Source of the DNA: Callorhinus ursinus
Taxonomy: Eukaryota; Chordata; Mammalia; Carnivora; Otariidae
Direction of reading: 5' to 3'
DNA: 64,000 nt
Assembly: GCF_003265705.1 (NCBI RefSeq)
Contig: NW_020312788.1
Coordinates: 6,999,937 to 7,063,936, forward strand
This document shows positions 11,317-23,600 of the stretch, in pieces; within the stretch, counting starts at the first letter, position 1; every line of letters starts with the position of its first letter. The translations under genes and the position numbers were made by a program. The notes under the pieces were generated by a model. That model did not search any database. It was given only the letters and a program-made list of their open reading frames with translations, and was not told where the DNA came from.

Positions 11317-11519
11317 GGCGCCTGGGTGGCTCAGTCGGTTAAGCGACTGCCTTCGGTTCAGGTCATGATCCTGGAGTCCCGGGATCGAGTCCCGCATTGG
11401 GCTCCTTGCTCAGTGGGGAGTCTGCTTCTCCCTCCAACCCTCCCCCCTCTCATGTGCTCTATCTCTCATTCTCGCTCTCTCAAATAAATAAATAAATAAA
11501 TAAAAATCTTTAAAAAAAA
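11317..11519 (+). mobile_element. Can-SINE with perfect 20-bp TSD
   Basis: The tRNA-derived head begins ggcgcctgggtggctcagtc and includes a B-box-like 'ggatcgagtcccgc'. A CT-rich stretch, AAATAAATAAATAAATAAATAAA and a short A-run follow. A perfect 20-bp target duplication (taaaatatccgtgttttgag) lies at 11297-11316 and 11520-11539. Good preservation of head, tail and TSD suggests a comparatively recent insertion. Confidence 0.97.
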
Positions 11520-11619
11520 TAAAATATCCGTGTTTTGAGACACGACTTATTTTAAAACTATTTTCTTGTAGAATATTGGGAAAAGCTCTCTTTAGAGTTG
11601 TAAAGGAAAATGCTTAGGA

Positions 11620-11850
11620 GACACGGTTTTGAAATTAAACAGAGTGCTGGACCGTCAGCTAGGTCATCTGGTACTTAAGTAGCTGCCACTTGGAGCAAGC
11701 TACTGAGTATCTCTAAGTCTCAACTTTCTCATTTGCAAGATTAAAAAGTAGACTATCAGTTTTGCACGGTATTTTGTGGATTAACGAAACAGAGTGTGGC
11801 AAATGCCCAGAATGGTTCTGCACACGGCGGAGACACATAGAAAACAGAGG
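11620..11850 (+). mobile_element. MIR SINE relic
   Basis: The segments 'aagtctcaactttctcattt' and 'gcaagattaaaaagtagact', followed by 'gtgtggcaaatgcccagaat', align in order with MIR positions for cctcagtttcctcatctg, aaatggg and cagtgcctggcac. Confidence 0.72.
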
Positions 11851-11924
11851 TGGGTCCCACAGCCCCTGCCAGTGTGCTCAGCATTCTTGTAGCCACATCT
11901 TGCCACTTACAGATAAGACAGCAC

Positions 11925-12150
11925 AAGTGGTGAAGCCAAACTGCTGAGGTTCAAATAGTCCTCTGATAGTTACTAGGTGTGTGACTTTGAGCCCCTTACT
12001 TCACCTCCCAGTGACTTAATATTCTCATATGTAAAAAGAGGATAATAGTACCTACTTCAGAAAACCATGCAGAAGAGTCAATGAGTTAAGATTAGCAAAA
12101 CTTTTAGGATAGTGCCTGGTATATTATAAACACTGTGAAGTATGGGTTAA
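11925..12150 (+). mobile_element. MIR SINE relic
   Basis: 'gttactaggtgtgtgacttt', 'gtaaaaagaggataatagta', 'cctacttcagaaaaccatgc' and 'ttaggatagtgcctggtata' follow the MIR consensus from core to 3' end. It lies directly downstream of another MIR in the same orientation. Confidence 0.87.
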
Positions 12151-12184
12151 ATACACTTTTTGTTTTACTCTAAAACATACCCCC

Positions 12185-12391
12185 CTTTTTTTGATGTTTA
12201 AAGTATACAATTGGGTTTCAGAAGGGGGGAGGGGAGTGGGCGGTTGGGGTAACCGGGTGATGGGTATTGAGGAGGGCATGTGTTGTGATGAGCACTGGGC
12301 ATTATATGCAATTAATGAATCGTTGAACACTACATCAAAAACTAACAATGTACTATATATATGTTGGCTAACTGAACATAATAAAAAATAG
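12185..12391 (+). mobile_element. Carnivore L1, 5'-truncated, distal 3' UTR only
   Basis: 'gtgatgggtattgaggaggg' and 'gatgagcactgggcattata' are carnivore L1 3' UTR signatures, followed by 'catcaaaaactaacaatgta' and 'ctgaacataataaaaaa'. It is more diverged than the copy at 7571-8003 and lacks the proximal unit. Confidence 0.85.
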
Positions 12392-12449
12392 GTATCCAAT
12401 CATATTAAATTTTTTCTTCATTTTAACTCCAGATACACTCTATATGATT

Positions 12450-13163
12450 TAAGGCGTTGGTTCTCAAACTTTTTGGTATTACCATCCTTTTAGACCCCTA
12501 AAAATTGTCAAGGACTCCAAAGAGTTTTTGTAATATGGGTTATATCCATTGAGATTTAGTGTATTGGAAACTAAAACAGATAATTTAAAACTCTTTTCTT
12601 TATTAATTAGTTGGAAAAAGACATAATGAACCCAGTACATGTTACCTTAAGCAACATATTTTTGTGAAATAGAAATATATTTAAAAAACATTAGTGAGAA
12701 GAGTGACAGTATTTACATTTTTGCAAATATCTTTAATATCTGGCTTAATGGAAAACAGTATCTGAAATCTGTATCTTCATCTATTGGAAATAAGTCATGT
12801 TGATTGAAGTACATGAATAAAATCTGGCCACCCACAGGTATATCATTGGAAAATGAAATGATCGGAAAATCATTCACAGATAATTGTGAATGTTTTTTTT
12901 TTGATATGTTACCAAAACTGACAAAGGGTAGTGTCTTAAAGGTTAGTTGTAATGTGGAAACTGAAACCATATCTTATGCTCTGTTACATTAAAATACATC
13001 TATCTTTCTTGTATTTTGAATGGATCTTTATGAATGCAAGACTTTATACCACCCCAAATTAGTCCTTTGAAGAATATTGGTTCACTGACTAATGTGAAAT
13101 TTCCAATGATACATTTCATTATGCAGGATCAAAAAATCGCATTCATTACTACCACCAATCTCA
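12450..13163 (+). mobile_element. Ancient hAT-like DNA transposon, left segment
   Basis: It opens with 'ttggttctcaaactttttgg', the kind of terminus seen in hAT/Charlie-group elements. The matching inverted terminus, 'cattttgagaacccctg', is found 4.3 kb away at about 16708-16724. The interior is old and diverged. I recognise the dispersed family pattern but not its name. It is split from the next segment by a carnivore L1. Confidence 0.55.
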
Positions 13164-13177
13164 TCAGAAAAGTATTT

Positions 13178-13892
13178 ATTTTTATTTTTTTATTAACATA
13201 TAATGTATTATTTGTTTCAGGGGTACAGGTCTGTGATTCGTCAGTCTTACACAATTCACAGCACTCACCATAGCACATACCCTCCCCAATGTCTATCATT
13301 CAGCCACCCCATCCCTCCCACCCCCCACCACTCCAGCAACCCTCAGTTTGTTTCCTGAGATGAAGAGTTTCTTATGGTTTGTCTCCCTCTCTGGTTTCAT
13401 CTTGTTTCATTTCTCCCTCCCTTCACCTATGATCCTCTGTCTTGTTTCTCAAATTCCTCGTATCAGTGAGATCATATGATACATGTCTTTCTCTGATTGA
13501 CTTATTTCACTTAGCATAATACCCTCTAGTTCCATCCATGTCATTGCAAATGGCAAGATTTCATTTTCTGATGGCTGCATAATATTCTGTTGTATATATA
13601 TATACATATATATATGTGTTATATATATACCACATCTTTATCCATTCATCTGTTGATGGACATCTTGGCTCTTTCCATAGTTTGGCTATTGTGGACATTG
13701 CTGCTATAAACATATACAAAATATATGTGCCCCTTTGGATAACTACATTTGTATCTTTGGGGTAAATGCCCAGTAGTGCAATTGCTGGGTCATAGGGTAG
13801 CTCTATTTTCAACTCTTTGAGGAACATCCATACTGTTTTCCAGAGTGACTGCACCAGCTTGCATTCCCACCAACAGTGTAGGAGGGTTCCCC
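13178..13892 (-). mobile_element. Carnivore L1, 5'-truncated, late ORF2 plus proximal 3' UTR
   Basis: The tail lies at 13178-13195 as a T-rich run, followed by 'aatgtattatttgtttcagg', the complement of the proximal 3' UTR end. The ORF2 C-terminal region follows; its reading frame is interrupted near 13561. The distal 3' UTR unit seen in other copies is absent. An imperfect 14-bp TSD (tcagaaaagtattt / tcagagaagcattt) lies at 13164-13177 and 13893-13906. The ORF2 stop codon is retained at about 13449-13451. Confidence 0.93.
13593..13630. repeat. AT-rich simple repeat inside L1
   Basis: Alternating TA/ATAC units expanded inside the ORF2 sequence of the L1. The inserted units shift the old reading frame. 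Confidence 0.9.
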
Positions 13893-13906
13893 TCAGAGAA
13901 GCATTT

Positions 13907-14437
13907 TTAATTATTAGTAGCCATTAGGCTTACAGTGAAGGAGACCTCCCCCAAATTCTTATTTTCACTTGAACTCTCCAGTTTCATCACTGATGGTTTT
14001 TCTTGAAGTGATAGGCTCCTTTCATTAATTTTTGAGAAAATGTCTGCCAAATCCCCACATCTGAAAAACCGCAGTTTGTCTATCTTTTTTTAAAGCAAAA
14101 ATTGTGTTCTGTGAAAAAAGCAGCTAATTCAGCTTGCAGCTCAAGCAATCACCAGGGTACATTTCTTAGGGACAACTGTCAGACTGCACTCTCTGGGAGA
14201 AATGCTTTATGCATACTTCCCATTTTGTCCAACAGTATATTAAAAATAGGTGCACTCATATAATATGAGATATTTAATAAAAGTAACAACTTTCCAAGAT
14301 CCACCAGAGACATTCCTAAGTGAAACCGACTTGACTTTTTCCTTACCCTGAGGAGGTTGGCGCAGAGAATAGGACTGCAATTGCAGAACGCTACGGCCTT
14401 GGTTGGTGCGTCAGTGCGGGCAGGTATACCCAACCCT
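13907..14437 (+). mobile_element. Ancient hAT-like DNA transposon, middle segment
   Basis: This is the continuation of the element cut by the L1s on either side. It contains 'gaaaaaagcagctaattcag' and 'gaaatgctttatgcatactt'. Around 14327-14420 several CpGs persist. No transposase frame survives; an 84-codon frame on the - strand shows no recognisable domain. Confidence 0.45.
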
Positions 14438-14439
14438 GG

Positions 14440-14535
14440 TGTGGTTTTTCTTAAATAACAGCAACTTTATTGAGATATAATTCACATACCATAAAATTGA
14501 CATTTGTGAATTATATATATATATACATATATATA

Positions 14536-14571
<36 letters not shown>

Positions 14572-16565
14572 CGTCAGTGGTTTCTAATATATTCAACAAG
14601 TTATTCTGCCATCACCAAATTCTGGAAATGTTTCATCATCTCCTAAGAAGCCCTCTACTCATTCCCCAGCGCTCTCCAGCCTCTGGAAACCACCATTCCT
14701 TCTCTCCCTTTAGATTCCTCTATTGCAGACATTTCATATAAATGGAATCGGACAATACGTGATATTTTGTGTCTGGCTTTTTTAATTTAATGTAATGTTT
14801 TTAGGATTCACCCATGCTAGAGCATGTTGTATTGCCAAATAATATTACTGGAAATAATTTTATTGCCAAATAATATTCCATTGTATAGGTATGTGGCATT
14901 TTGTTTATCCTTTCATCATTTGATGGACATTTGTGTTGTTCCCACTTTTTGACCACTATAAATAATGCTGCTACAAATTGTCAGGGACAGGTTTTTGTGT
15001 GGGATATGTTTTCAGTTCTCTTGGGTATATACCTAGGAGTAGAATTGCTGAGTCATATGGTAACTCTATATTTAATCACTTGAGGAATGGCCAAATCATT
15101 TTCCAAAAGGGCTGCACCATTTTATATTTCCACCAGCAATGTGTGAAATGTTTAATTTCTCCAGATTCTAGCTAGCACTTTTTATTACCTGCCATCCTAA
15201 TGGGTATCAAGTGGTATTTCACTGTGGTTTTGATTTGCATTTCCATGATGACTAATGATATTGAGCATCTTTTCATGTGATTACTAGCTTTTGGATCTCT
15301 TTCTTGGAAAAATGTCTACTAGGATCCCTTGCTCAAGCTTTAATTGGATTATTAGTCTTTTTATTTTTGAGTTGTAAGAGTATCCTAGATAATAAATCCT
15401 TATGAGATCTATGATTTGTAGATATTTTCTCCCATTCTGTGGGATCTCTTTTCCATAATGATGCCATTGAAGGATGATCGTTTTTAGTCTTGATGAAGTC
15501 CATTTGACTTATTTTTATTTTTGTTGCTACTGCTTATATTGTCTTATCTCAGAAACCATTGCTTAATCCAAGGTTAAAAAAATTTATTTATACATGTGTC
15601 ATGTATTTTTAGCTCTTACATTTACATGTCTAATTTATTTTGAGCTAATTATTTTTATTTATGATGTGAGGGGGAGGTCCAATTCTTTTGCGTGTGGATA
15701 TCCAGTTGCCCCAATACCATTTGTTGAAAAGACTATTGTTTTCCCATTTAATTGTCTTGGCACCCTTGTTAAAATCCATTGACCATAAATGTAAGAGTGT
15801 TTTGTGGTCTCTTGGTTCTATTTCATTCATCTATATGGCTATTCTTATGCCAGTACCCCACTATCTTGGGTACTATAGCTTTGTAGGAAGTATTGAAATT
15901 AGGAAGTGTGAGTCCCTTAACTCTGATTTTCCTTTTAAGATTATTTTGGCTCTTCAGGATCCTTGGCATTTCCATATGAATTTTAGAATCAATTGTCTCA
16001 ATTTATACAAAAGAAAAGGCAGCTGAGGTTTTGAAAGTGATTGCTTTGAATCTGTAGGAGAATTTGGGGAATGTTACCATCTTAAAAATATTAACTCTCC
16101 TGATCCATGAACATGAGATATCTCTGCATTTATTTAGTTCTTTAATTTCTTTCAACAGTGTTTTATTGTTTTCAGTGTATAGGCGTTACACTTCTTTTGT
16201 TAAATTGATTCCTTAGTATTTTATTCTTCTTGATGCTATTGTAAATAAAATTGCTTTCTTTATTTCTTTTCTGGATTGTTCATATTGATAGTCTGGCCAA
16301 CAACCTTGCTTAACTTGTTTACTAGCTGTAATCTTGTTTTTTTTTTTTTTATTTTGCAGTTTCTTATATATGAGATTATGTCACCTGCAAGTAGAGAGAG
16401 TTTTATTTATTCTCCCATCGATGACTTTTTTTTATTTCTTGCCTAATTGTCCTAGCTAGAATCTTCAGTATATGTTGAATACAAGTAGTAAAAGCAGACA
16501 ACTTGTCTTTTTCCTGATTCTAGGGGGCAAGCATTCAGTCTCTCAAAACTAAGTATGATGTTAGC
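14440..16565 (-). mobile_element. Older L1 (L1M-type), antisense, 3' UTR plus partial ORF2
   Basis: It starts with the complement of an L1 3' UTR ('caactttattgagatataat', 'catttcatataaatggaatc'). It runs through the ORF2 C-terminal region ('ggaatggccaaatcattttc') and into the RT region by about 16500 ('ggcaagcattcagtctctca'). It is well populated with stops. It is inserted in the hAT-like element and is clearly more diverged than the L1 at 13178. Confidence 0.9.
14511..14572. repeat. (AT)n/(TG)n compound microsatellite
   Basis: TATA, ATAC, TGTG and a long AT run within the old L1. It is probably length-variable. Confidence 0.95.
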
Positions 16566-16569
16566 TCTA

Positions 16570-16728
16570 CTCACAATTGTTTTTGCATAATCAGTGCAAA
16601 TGTCAACAAAGTGAAAAAGGCAAATGACTTTTTTTATTATTATGAGCATAGTTTTTACCTGTAGATTGTCTAACAAGTGTCTTGGGGATCCACATGGGTC
16701 CACAGACCTCATTTTGAGAACCCCTGAA
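16570..16728 (+). mobile_element. Ancient hAT-like DNA transposon, right terminus
   Basis: 'caagtgtcttggggatccac' leads into 'cctcattttgagaacccctg', which is the inverted counterpart of the left terminus at about 12453. The flanking 8-mers (atttaagg / aattaaaa) match only in part, so the TSD is not conclusive. Confidence 0.5.
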
Positions 16729-16734
16729 TTAAAA

Positions 16735-17115
16735 CATTGGAATGTAATGTAAAATCTTTCTCTTTATCCTACATCTAGCCATGATCCTAAGAGATTTCAA
16801 AATACATATAGGTGATCCATCTTACACTACATTCCTTCTAGTACAACAGCTCTACTTTACCTACACTAAATCTATGCCCCTCCCTCTAACAGATACTGCC
16901 TGGATATTGTCATTGTTTTAGCTGCAATATCCCTAAAATCTTAATCTACTGCCTATTTTCAGAACACTTTTATTCTTCCAGGCTCCTTACTTTCTCATTC
17001 ACACAATCTCTGATTTTCAACCTCACACTCACAGCAACATCCAGAGTTTTGGTTATTCTATTTCTCCGAGACCACCAGCATCACCCTTTCAACATGGAAT
17101 CCCACTGTTGATAGC
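16735..17115 (+). mobile_element. Probable L2 LINE fragment (endonuclease region)
   Basis: 'ctagccatgatcctaagaga' plus 'tttcaaaatacatataggtg' followed by a C-rich decayed coding stretch resembles the L2 segment that encodes the end of the AP-endonuclease domain. Highly diverged. Confidence 0.5.
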
Positions 17116-19348
17116 TTCAACAATTCTTTATAGCAGACTTGTTCTCCTGCAGTACCCCTACTGATATTATAATGTGAAAAAAAACCCTATACAAATCAGA
17201 AAAATAGCAATCAGAAATGGAGCAAGATGTATTCAAGTGAATAAAGATCTTGGAAGAAGTTAGAGAAGGGCTTATACAGTGAACAAAGGATGAAACCACT
17301 TGGTGAGTATATGTTATCTTGAAATTCTCTGGTACTACAAACCTTTGACATATCCACTACCTGGGATATTTCCATGTATATAAAGAGTTAAATATATTTT
17401 GTTACCACATTGTTTCACCTCTTCTATTTGCTGTAATATCTGAATGGAAGCAACCCCAAGAGAAAACAAGCTATTTGAGTCAACATATTTGAGTTATCAT
17501 ATCCCAAGAAGCTTAAGGAAATGAGGCAAATATAACCAAGAGGTTGGGGTATGAAAAGATTGACTGAAAAAATCGGCTTCTGACATCTAGAAAAAGAAGT
17601 GTCAAAAGTGATAAAGATTTGAAAACAAAATAGACTGGTTTATCAATTACTGGAGTCTAAGAACAAGAACTTAGACTTTTAAAACAGTAAATTCAGGACA
17701 AATAAAAGTAAAGTAATATTTTGGCACATCAGGTGCTACATAAATGGAATCCATTATGGCAAACAACAGTACACACTTACAAATAGTTGCAAAGGGTTTT
17801 AGTTAAATTCATAGTTGACGAATTGATACTGGGTTGTGGCAGAAAATCAGGATATATTAAAAAGTACATTCTAGTGTTTGAGGACTTAATATCAAGGAAG
17901 GCAGTTGCTCAGTGGAATATTTTGAAGGGCAAGTTTAGAGCCTGAATATTGGACTAGACCAAAGAGATAACCAAATATGCCAATATGTGTGCTTCTAATT
18001 AGAAAAAGGAAAACAAATAAACTACAACTACAACAACAAAACACTGGTCACTCTCACTTAAAAAGCTAGCCATTTTGAGAACTGGTTAGTAACCACTTGT
18101 AGTGATGGTGGTGTTGGGGGTATTATCATTGTTTCCAAATAAGTTATACCTGTGGATAAATCTGTATAGAAATACTTTGGTGTTAATGGCACAATTTATT
18201 GATTACCTATGGTACAGCTTATGCAAAAATGGAATAGCCCAGTAATGCACAAGTATTAGATACCAAAACCTCTCTTTAACCTTCTCTCTTTGGGCTATAT
18301 GATCTTTAACCTTTCCTGATTGGGACTATTTTTCATCTGTTAGATACTGTCTGTCATTACTATTGCATATGCCCTAATATTCAATAAGCACATATTTCAC
18401 AGTGGCGGTACTACATTACTGACTCTTATTCACCTTACTAAGAGCCCCAGGTCTAGTTCTGGCCACTCATTCTGGCCATTCCCATCTTTTATCAGATTAG
18501 TGATAGTCTGAGCCTAATACTTGCTTTGTACTTGCCCTTTTCTGAACTTGTGTTGACAGGCCATTTCTTATTTGTCAAAGTCCCTTTGAATTAATTTCCT
18601 CTTTTTTCCTGCCTAACTGGGTTATTGGAAAATCTAATAAGGATGCTTTCTCTTCCATCATTCAGAGCATTGATAAGCATTACTGGAATCAACCTGATCC
18701 CAAAGGAACATCCTGCCTTATCTTCCTTTCTTCTGTTTCTCATGTGAGTGCAGCATTTTTTCCTGTGAGAAATAATCATTGATGGGCAGTTCAGCTTGAC
18801 AATGGTTTATAGTATAAATGCAATCAGTCTAATTCCCCTTCCTTATTGCTGATGTTCCCCAGTCCTTAATTAGTGTGGAAGCCATTAGGTTATGAATGCT
18901 GTCCAAATAATATTGTCCATTCCTCATGTAAACATGGAGGCTTAGAACTTCTTGAGGAGCCAAGGTCATCATTAAGACATGTAATATGATATAGAATTGA
19001 CCAGATGGTTGTTCCTATTTGATAACTATGCAGCCTGAAGATATTAGGTTGCATCATGTTCATTTTACAGATGGGAGCTTGGAAGGTAGTCAAGTCATAC
19101 TCCATTGGACATGCAACCAATCATGGTGAAGCTGGGGTCTTAAAGAAGTACCCCATCTAAAATTTGTCATTTTGCCTTTAGATTACACTGAATTTCCTAA
19201 TAAATTAAAGGAGCACTTGTTTTAACTCTATTTTTTTGAGGTTCACCATGACCATATATAACAATTTGTAGGAAGAGTTATATGAATGGTCTGTTTAAGG
19301 CTGGGTATGGCATGATAAGGCAGAAGTTTAAATGTTCATAAATGTAAT
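17116..19348. other. Unique sequence, nothing recognised
   Basis: About 2.2 kb with no clear repeat signature, no frame above about 80 codons and no RNA gene. Weak LINE- or ERVL-like impressions near 18290-18600 are not specific enough to call. Confidence 0.5.
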
Positions 19349-19357
19349 AAAATTAAG

Positions 19358-19530
19358 GTGCCTGGGTGGTTCAGTTGTTGGGCGTCTGCCTTTGGCTCAG
19401 GTCATGATCCCGGCGTCCTGGGATCGAGTCCCGCAATCGGGCTCCCTGCTCTGCGGGGAGCCTGCTTCTCCCTCTGCCTCTGCCTCTCTCTCTCTGTCTC
19501 TCATGAATAAATAAATATAATCTCTAAAAA
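19358..19530 (+). mobile_element. Can-SINE
   Basis: The head 'gtgcctgggtggttcagttg' is followed by 'ctgcctttggctcaggtcat' and a CT-rich tail into AATAAATAAATA. Flanking 9-bp TSD aaaattaag at 19349-19357 and 19531-19539. Confidence 0.95.
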
Positions 19531-19539
19531 AAAATTAAG

Positions 19540-20067
19540 CTGTATGTATCCACAATTCCTATTCAATTCAGAAAGCTCTGAATGTGTATCTGTTTGCCTT
19601 GTAGTTGACATTCAGAATGGAGAGGTACTGAATAACTTCTGAGTAACAAAATTTCTTTTTTTTTAAACAAAGTTACTTGATACAGCAAAGAAGCTGATAT
19701 TTAAACACGAACCTGTGAACATTTTTGAGTTTCCAGGCAAGGAGAACATCTTCAGAATTTATTCTTCTATGATACTATTGTATTAGAACCTTTGAAAGCT
19801 ATACCACACATATTTAATAGCAGCAATATCAATTTAGCTGTCATATATTCTACATATCACTTTTTTTTAATGCTCTGTAATCATTATGCTTCCAAACAAT
19901 TGGAGAACTGATCAGCATCTCATACAAAGTCAGCATGGTGTACTAGTTTGTTGTCCAATTACATGGAGCAGTGGAATATCTCTTCTGAAGGAATCATATT
20001 TATCTATTTCTAAGCATGGTAGTAAAGGAGCTCCTAAATGGCAACTCTCAAACTGGGCGTCTAATTT
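19540..20067. other. Unique sequence, nothing recognised
   Basis: Spacer between two Can-SINEs in the same orientation. No signature seen. Confidence 0.5.
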
Positions 20068-20082
20068 AAAAATGGTGACAAG

Positions 20083-20272
20083 GGGCAACTGGGTGGCTCA
20101 GTCTTTAAGCGTCTGCCTTCGGCTCAGGTCATGATCCCAGGTCTTGGGATCGAGCCCCACATGGGGCTCCCTGCTCTGTGGGAAGCCTGCTTCTCCCTCT
20201 CCCACTCCCCCTGCTTGTGTTCCCTCTCTTGCCGTGTCTCTCTCTGTCAAATAAATAAATAAAATCTTTAAA
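20083..20272 (+). mobile_element. Can-SINE with perfect TSD
   Basis: The head 'gggcaactgggtggctcagt' is followed by 'cttcggctcaggtcatgatc', a B-box-like 'gggatcgagccccac' and a CAAATAAATAAATAAAATC tail. The TSD aaaaatggtgacaag (15 bp, perfect) is at 20068-20082 and 20273-20287. Confidence 0.96.
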
Positions 20273-20469
20273 AAAAATGGTGACAAGATGGCTGACTGCT
20301 AATTTTCTAAATTCTCAAATCATTTAAGTTAAACATTATTTTCCAACTATTTGTTATATCCAGAATTATTTTGAAAGCTAAGTGTTACAGAGTTGGCATG
20401 CTATAAATTAATAGAAAGAAATATGAAGAGATAATGAATATAATTTAGACTATTGAAAATCTTCAGGTC

Positions 20470-20690
20470 TATTTATTTAACAAACACATAGGTAAGTGCT
20501 TACAATGTGCCAGGCATTGTTCTAAGTGTCTTACAAAGCAACCCTATGGTTGCTGTATTGTTATTATCATTCTCATTTTATAGATGAAGAAGTTGAAGGA
20601 CTAAGATTAAATAACTTGTCCAAGGTCATATTACTAATAAATACCAGAATTGGATTGTCTCCAAATTCTGTGCTTTTAAGTACTATTCAG
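20470..20690 (-). mobile_element. MIR SINE relic
   Basis: 'gcttacaatgtgccaggcat' plus 'tgttctaagtgtcttacaaa', then 'ttatagatgaagaagttgaa' and 'taacttgtccaaggtcatat'. Classic MIR order in reverse orientation. Confidence 0.93.
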
Positions 20691-20699
20691 TTCTATCAA

Positions 20700-23600
20700 A
20701 TAAGAATAGAAGAATAGAAGGTTTATAGCAATTGATAAATCTCTCATTTATAACATTACAATTGCTAAAATCTTATACTAAGCAAAACATGATTTTGACA
20801 CCATAAACAGCAGTACACCCACAACTTTATACTCATATTTTGGTTTTATAAAAGATACAATTTTCATAAAATTTTATCATGACGAACAGCTTTAAATCTG
20901 GAAGAAAAAAAATTCAAATTAGAATGGTAGGATTTTTCCCATCAAGAAAATCATTTAGAATGTCAGAAGACAAATGGGGAAACCAAAATGATCACCTTTC
21001 AAAAAGCAGTGTTATCACAAGAGACAGTAACAAATCTTAAGTCTCTTCAACTCTGGAACACCGAGTATGTGCTGTGTGAACACAGAGGGTCAGTAAATAT
21101 TTGTGATAAATGGAGATTTCTGCCAGCAGATCTTCCCTTCTTAGACGACTCTAACATTTTGATCCCTAGAGGTAAATGTTCAGCTAAATTATTTTCCTCA
21201 ATCAGAAAAGTGCACATATTTGGGAACCCAGAGTCCATCATAGAAGTTTTCTTGATAAAATGACTAAGTTGGCTGAAGGCAAAATTTCTTGTCTTTGGTC
21301 TTCTCTTCCTACTTCTTTTCCAAATCTTCTATCAAAGCTCATCTGGGGAAATAAGTGGGTAAATCCATTCATGCTGAGATGTAAATAACTTAGAGAACGC
21401 CAGGCATTACACTACCCTGGGTGTATGTGGATCATAACAACAAATGTAAGCATTAGCCAGTGGGCTGGGGAGGTAACTGAGAGTAAATGTTTTCAGCTCC
21501 CTCCAAATCATTTCATCTTTGCAGTCTTTTAATAAGACAAATTTTGCTCCTCTGCATTTTCCTTACGGTTCCTGTGGAGACGGGGTGGAGTGGAGAGCTC
21601 ACCTAGTGGAGAATGCAACAAACCCACTCCTAATGGGAGGTAGACAAAAAGGCCACATCATTCTCAGCACTCCATTCCTTATGAAACTAAACGATGGTTG
21701 ACACTGAAATTCAAGCTTCTGATTCTTATTAAGGCTGACTATTGAAACTTGATTAGGCCTATAATTACACACTCCTTGAATCAAGAATGTCAAATAATGG
21801 GGCAGGACCTCTATAGCTGAGGAATCAACTTACAACCCGGGTTGGTCCATGAACAACCTGCTCAGACAGCACTCAGTCATAAATTGTCCCAAGTTTAACC
21901 TGGTAAGAATTGTTGGGAGGATATCTTCTGTCAAGTACCCAAAACTAAATTCTTTATTTCTAAGATCTTAGCTGATCCTGAGGAAAGAGAGAGAGAAAGA
22001 GAGACAGGTGGAATAAAGATGGCCAAAATGGACTACAATTTTGTGGCTAACAAGTAAAACCAAACAAAATGATTAGATTTTATCAAAATTTATTATGTTA
22101 AGTATGAGAACTTTAACCAGTTTAATGAAAACTGTTAAAATTTGTTTTGTTATTGATTGTTATATAAAAACCTAAGTAGAATGTGCTTGTTATCCTTTGT
22201 TTTGAAAGGAAATGAAATTTCAATGTACTATCTGCATTCTATTGGAATTTTTAAAATAATTATTTAATTATTTTAAATAATTATTTAAATACATAGATTA
22301 AAAATATCTTATTTTGTATTTTGTAGAGGTTGATTAAAACCTAATGGGAAATGTGAAACAGCATATGCTTATAACATGATATGCAATGTATGTAAAAATC
22401 TGTACTTGTTATGAGAAGTTTTCCTAATTCTTAGTTTTACGAATTTCACAGTGGTTATCAGTTACATACACCCTATTTAGCTACACTAGAATAGCTACTG
22501 TTATAAACTAATAGCAAATTTGGTTGAAGAGATTATAGTCTATGTCAGACGGTAGCTTGAAACTGGCCAATGTACACATTCAAGAGATGGAAGGCATTCA
22601 CATTAAAAAGCAGCAAGTCTAGGCAAAAGCATTATAATCTTGATTTTTTTCCACCTTCCCTGTGAATTCTATAACCCATGCTTACCGCACTCTTTGGCTC
22701 CACATCAGCCCAGTTGGATTTGACTTAACTCTACTTCTTCCTAACCAACTCCATTAAATTGGGGTTTCAGGTAGTAGCTCTACTCAACCCAGTCATGGTC
22801 CTCACTTGACTCCTCCTTCAGCTTAATCTTACACTGCAGACCAACCTACCTCTGCAGTTTCCAGCAGATGACTTCTCTTTCTGGGATAATCAACTTTTTT
22901 TTTTCCTTTTTAAGAAAATTTAGGAACTTGATAGTTTAGACACTAACTAAAGCCAACATTTCTTTTTAATGCATGAGCTTCTCTGAATTTCTATAACATT
23001 CTTTTATCATACAATTTACAATCCTTCCAGTTTCAAGGTTCTGCTAGATCAGATGTTAACATCATGCTATCTGCATTTTTTCAGCTTTTAATGCTCAAAA
23101 CATCTACAAGTAAAATGATTGTTTTTGACATTATTTGACTTTCTTGATTCAAGTAGAGTGTAATTATACCCCTGATCATGTTACTGTAGACAGCTTGAAT
23201 CCAAAGAGAGATACCACATATGGAAGCGTTATGTTTAATCACAAACAGATACAACTGGATTTTTCTTACCACACATCATATGCTTAAGGTGATATGTACT
23301 TTTTACAATAAGTATGATAAAAAACACACTTAAACATATGTTAATATAGATATTATTTCACTTTAGTTTTAAATTAAAAAGTGAGTGTAAATTTAAAAAC
23401 ACTACTCCCAAATTTGTAGTGTGGTTTTATGAAGACTTTTAAATTGAAACGTTGTATTGTAATAATAGTCTATGTGTTTGGTTACTTCTGAAACTCAAGC
23501 TGGTTACTCAGGGTGATTGTTTTGACCTGGACCACAAGGGTAAAGTATCTGATCAACTCAGTCTAAAATAACCTCAGAAAACAACAGAAAAAACAAACAA

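Noticed and set aside
11317..11400. tRNA-Lys-like head with A- and B-box-like words, seen in every Can-SINE
   Set aside because: These are SINE heads with no intact cloverleaf expected and retroposon tails and TSDs attached, so they are not tRNA genes.
13561..13854. 97-codon - strand frame
   Set aside because: A remnant of ORF2 in the truncated L1, ended by a frame break near 13561.
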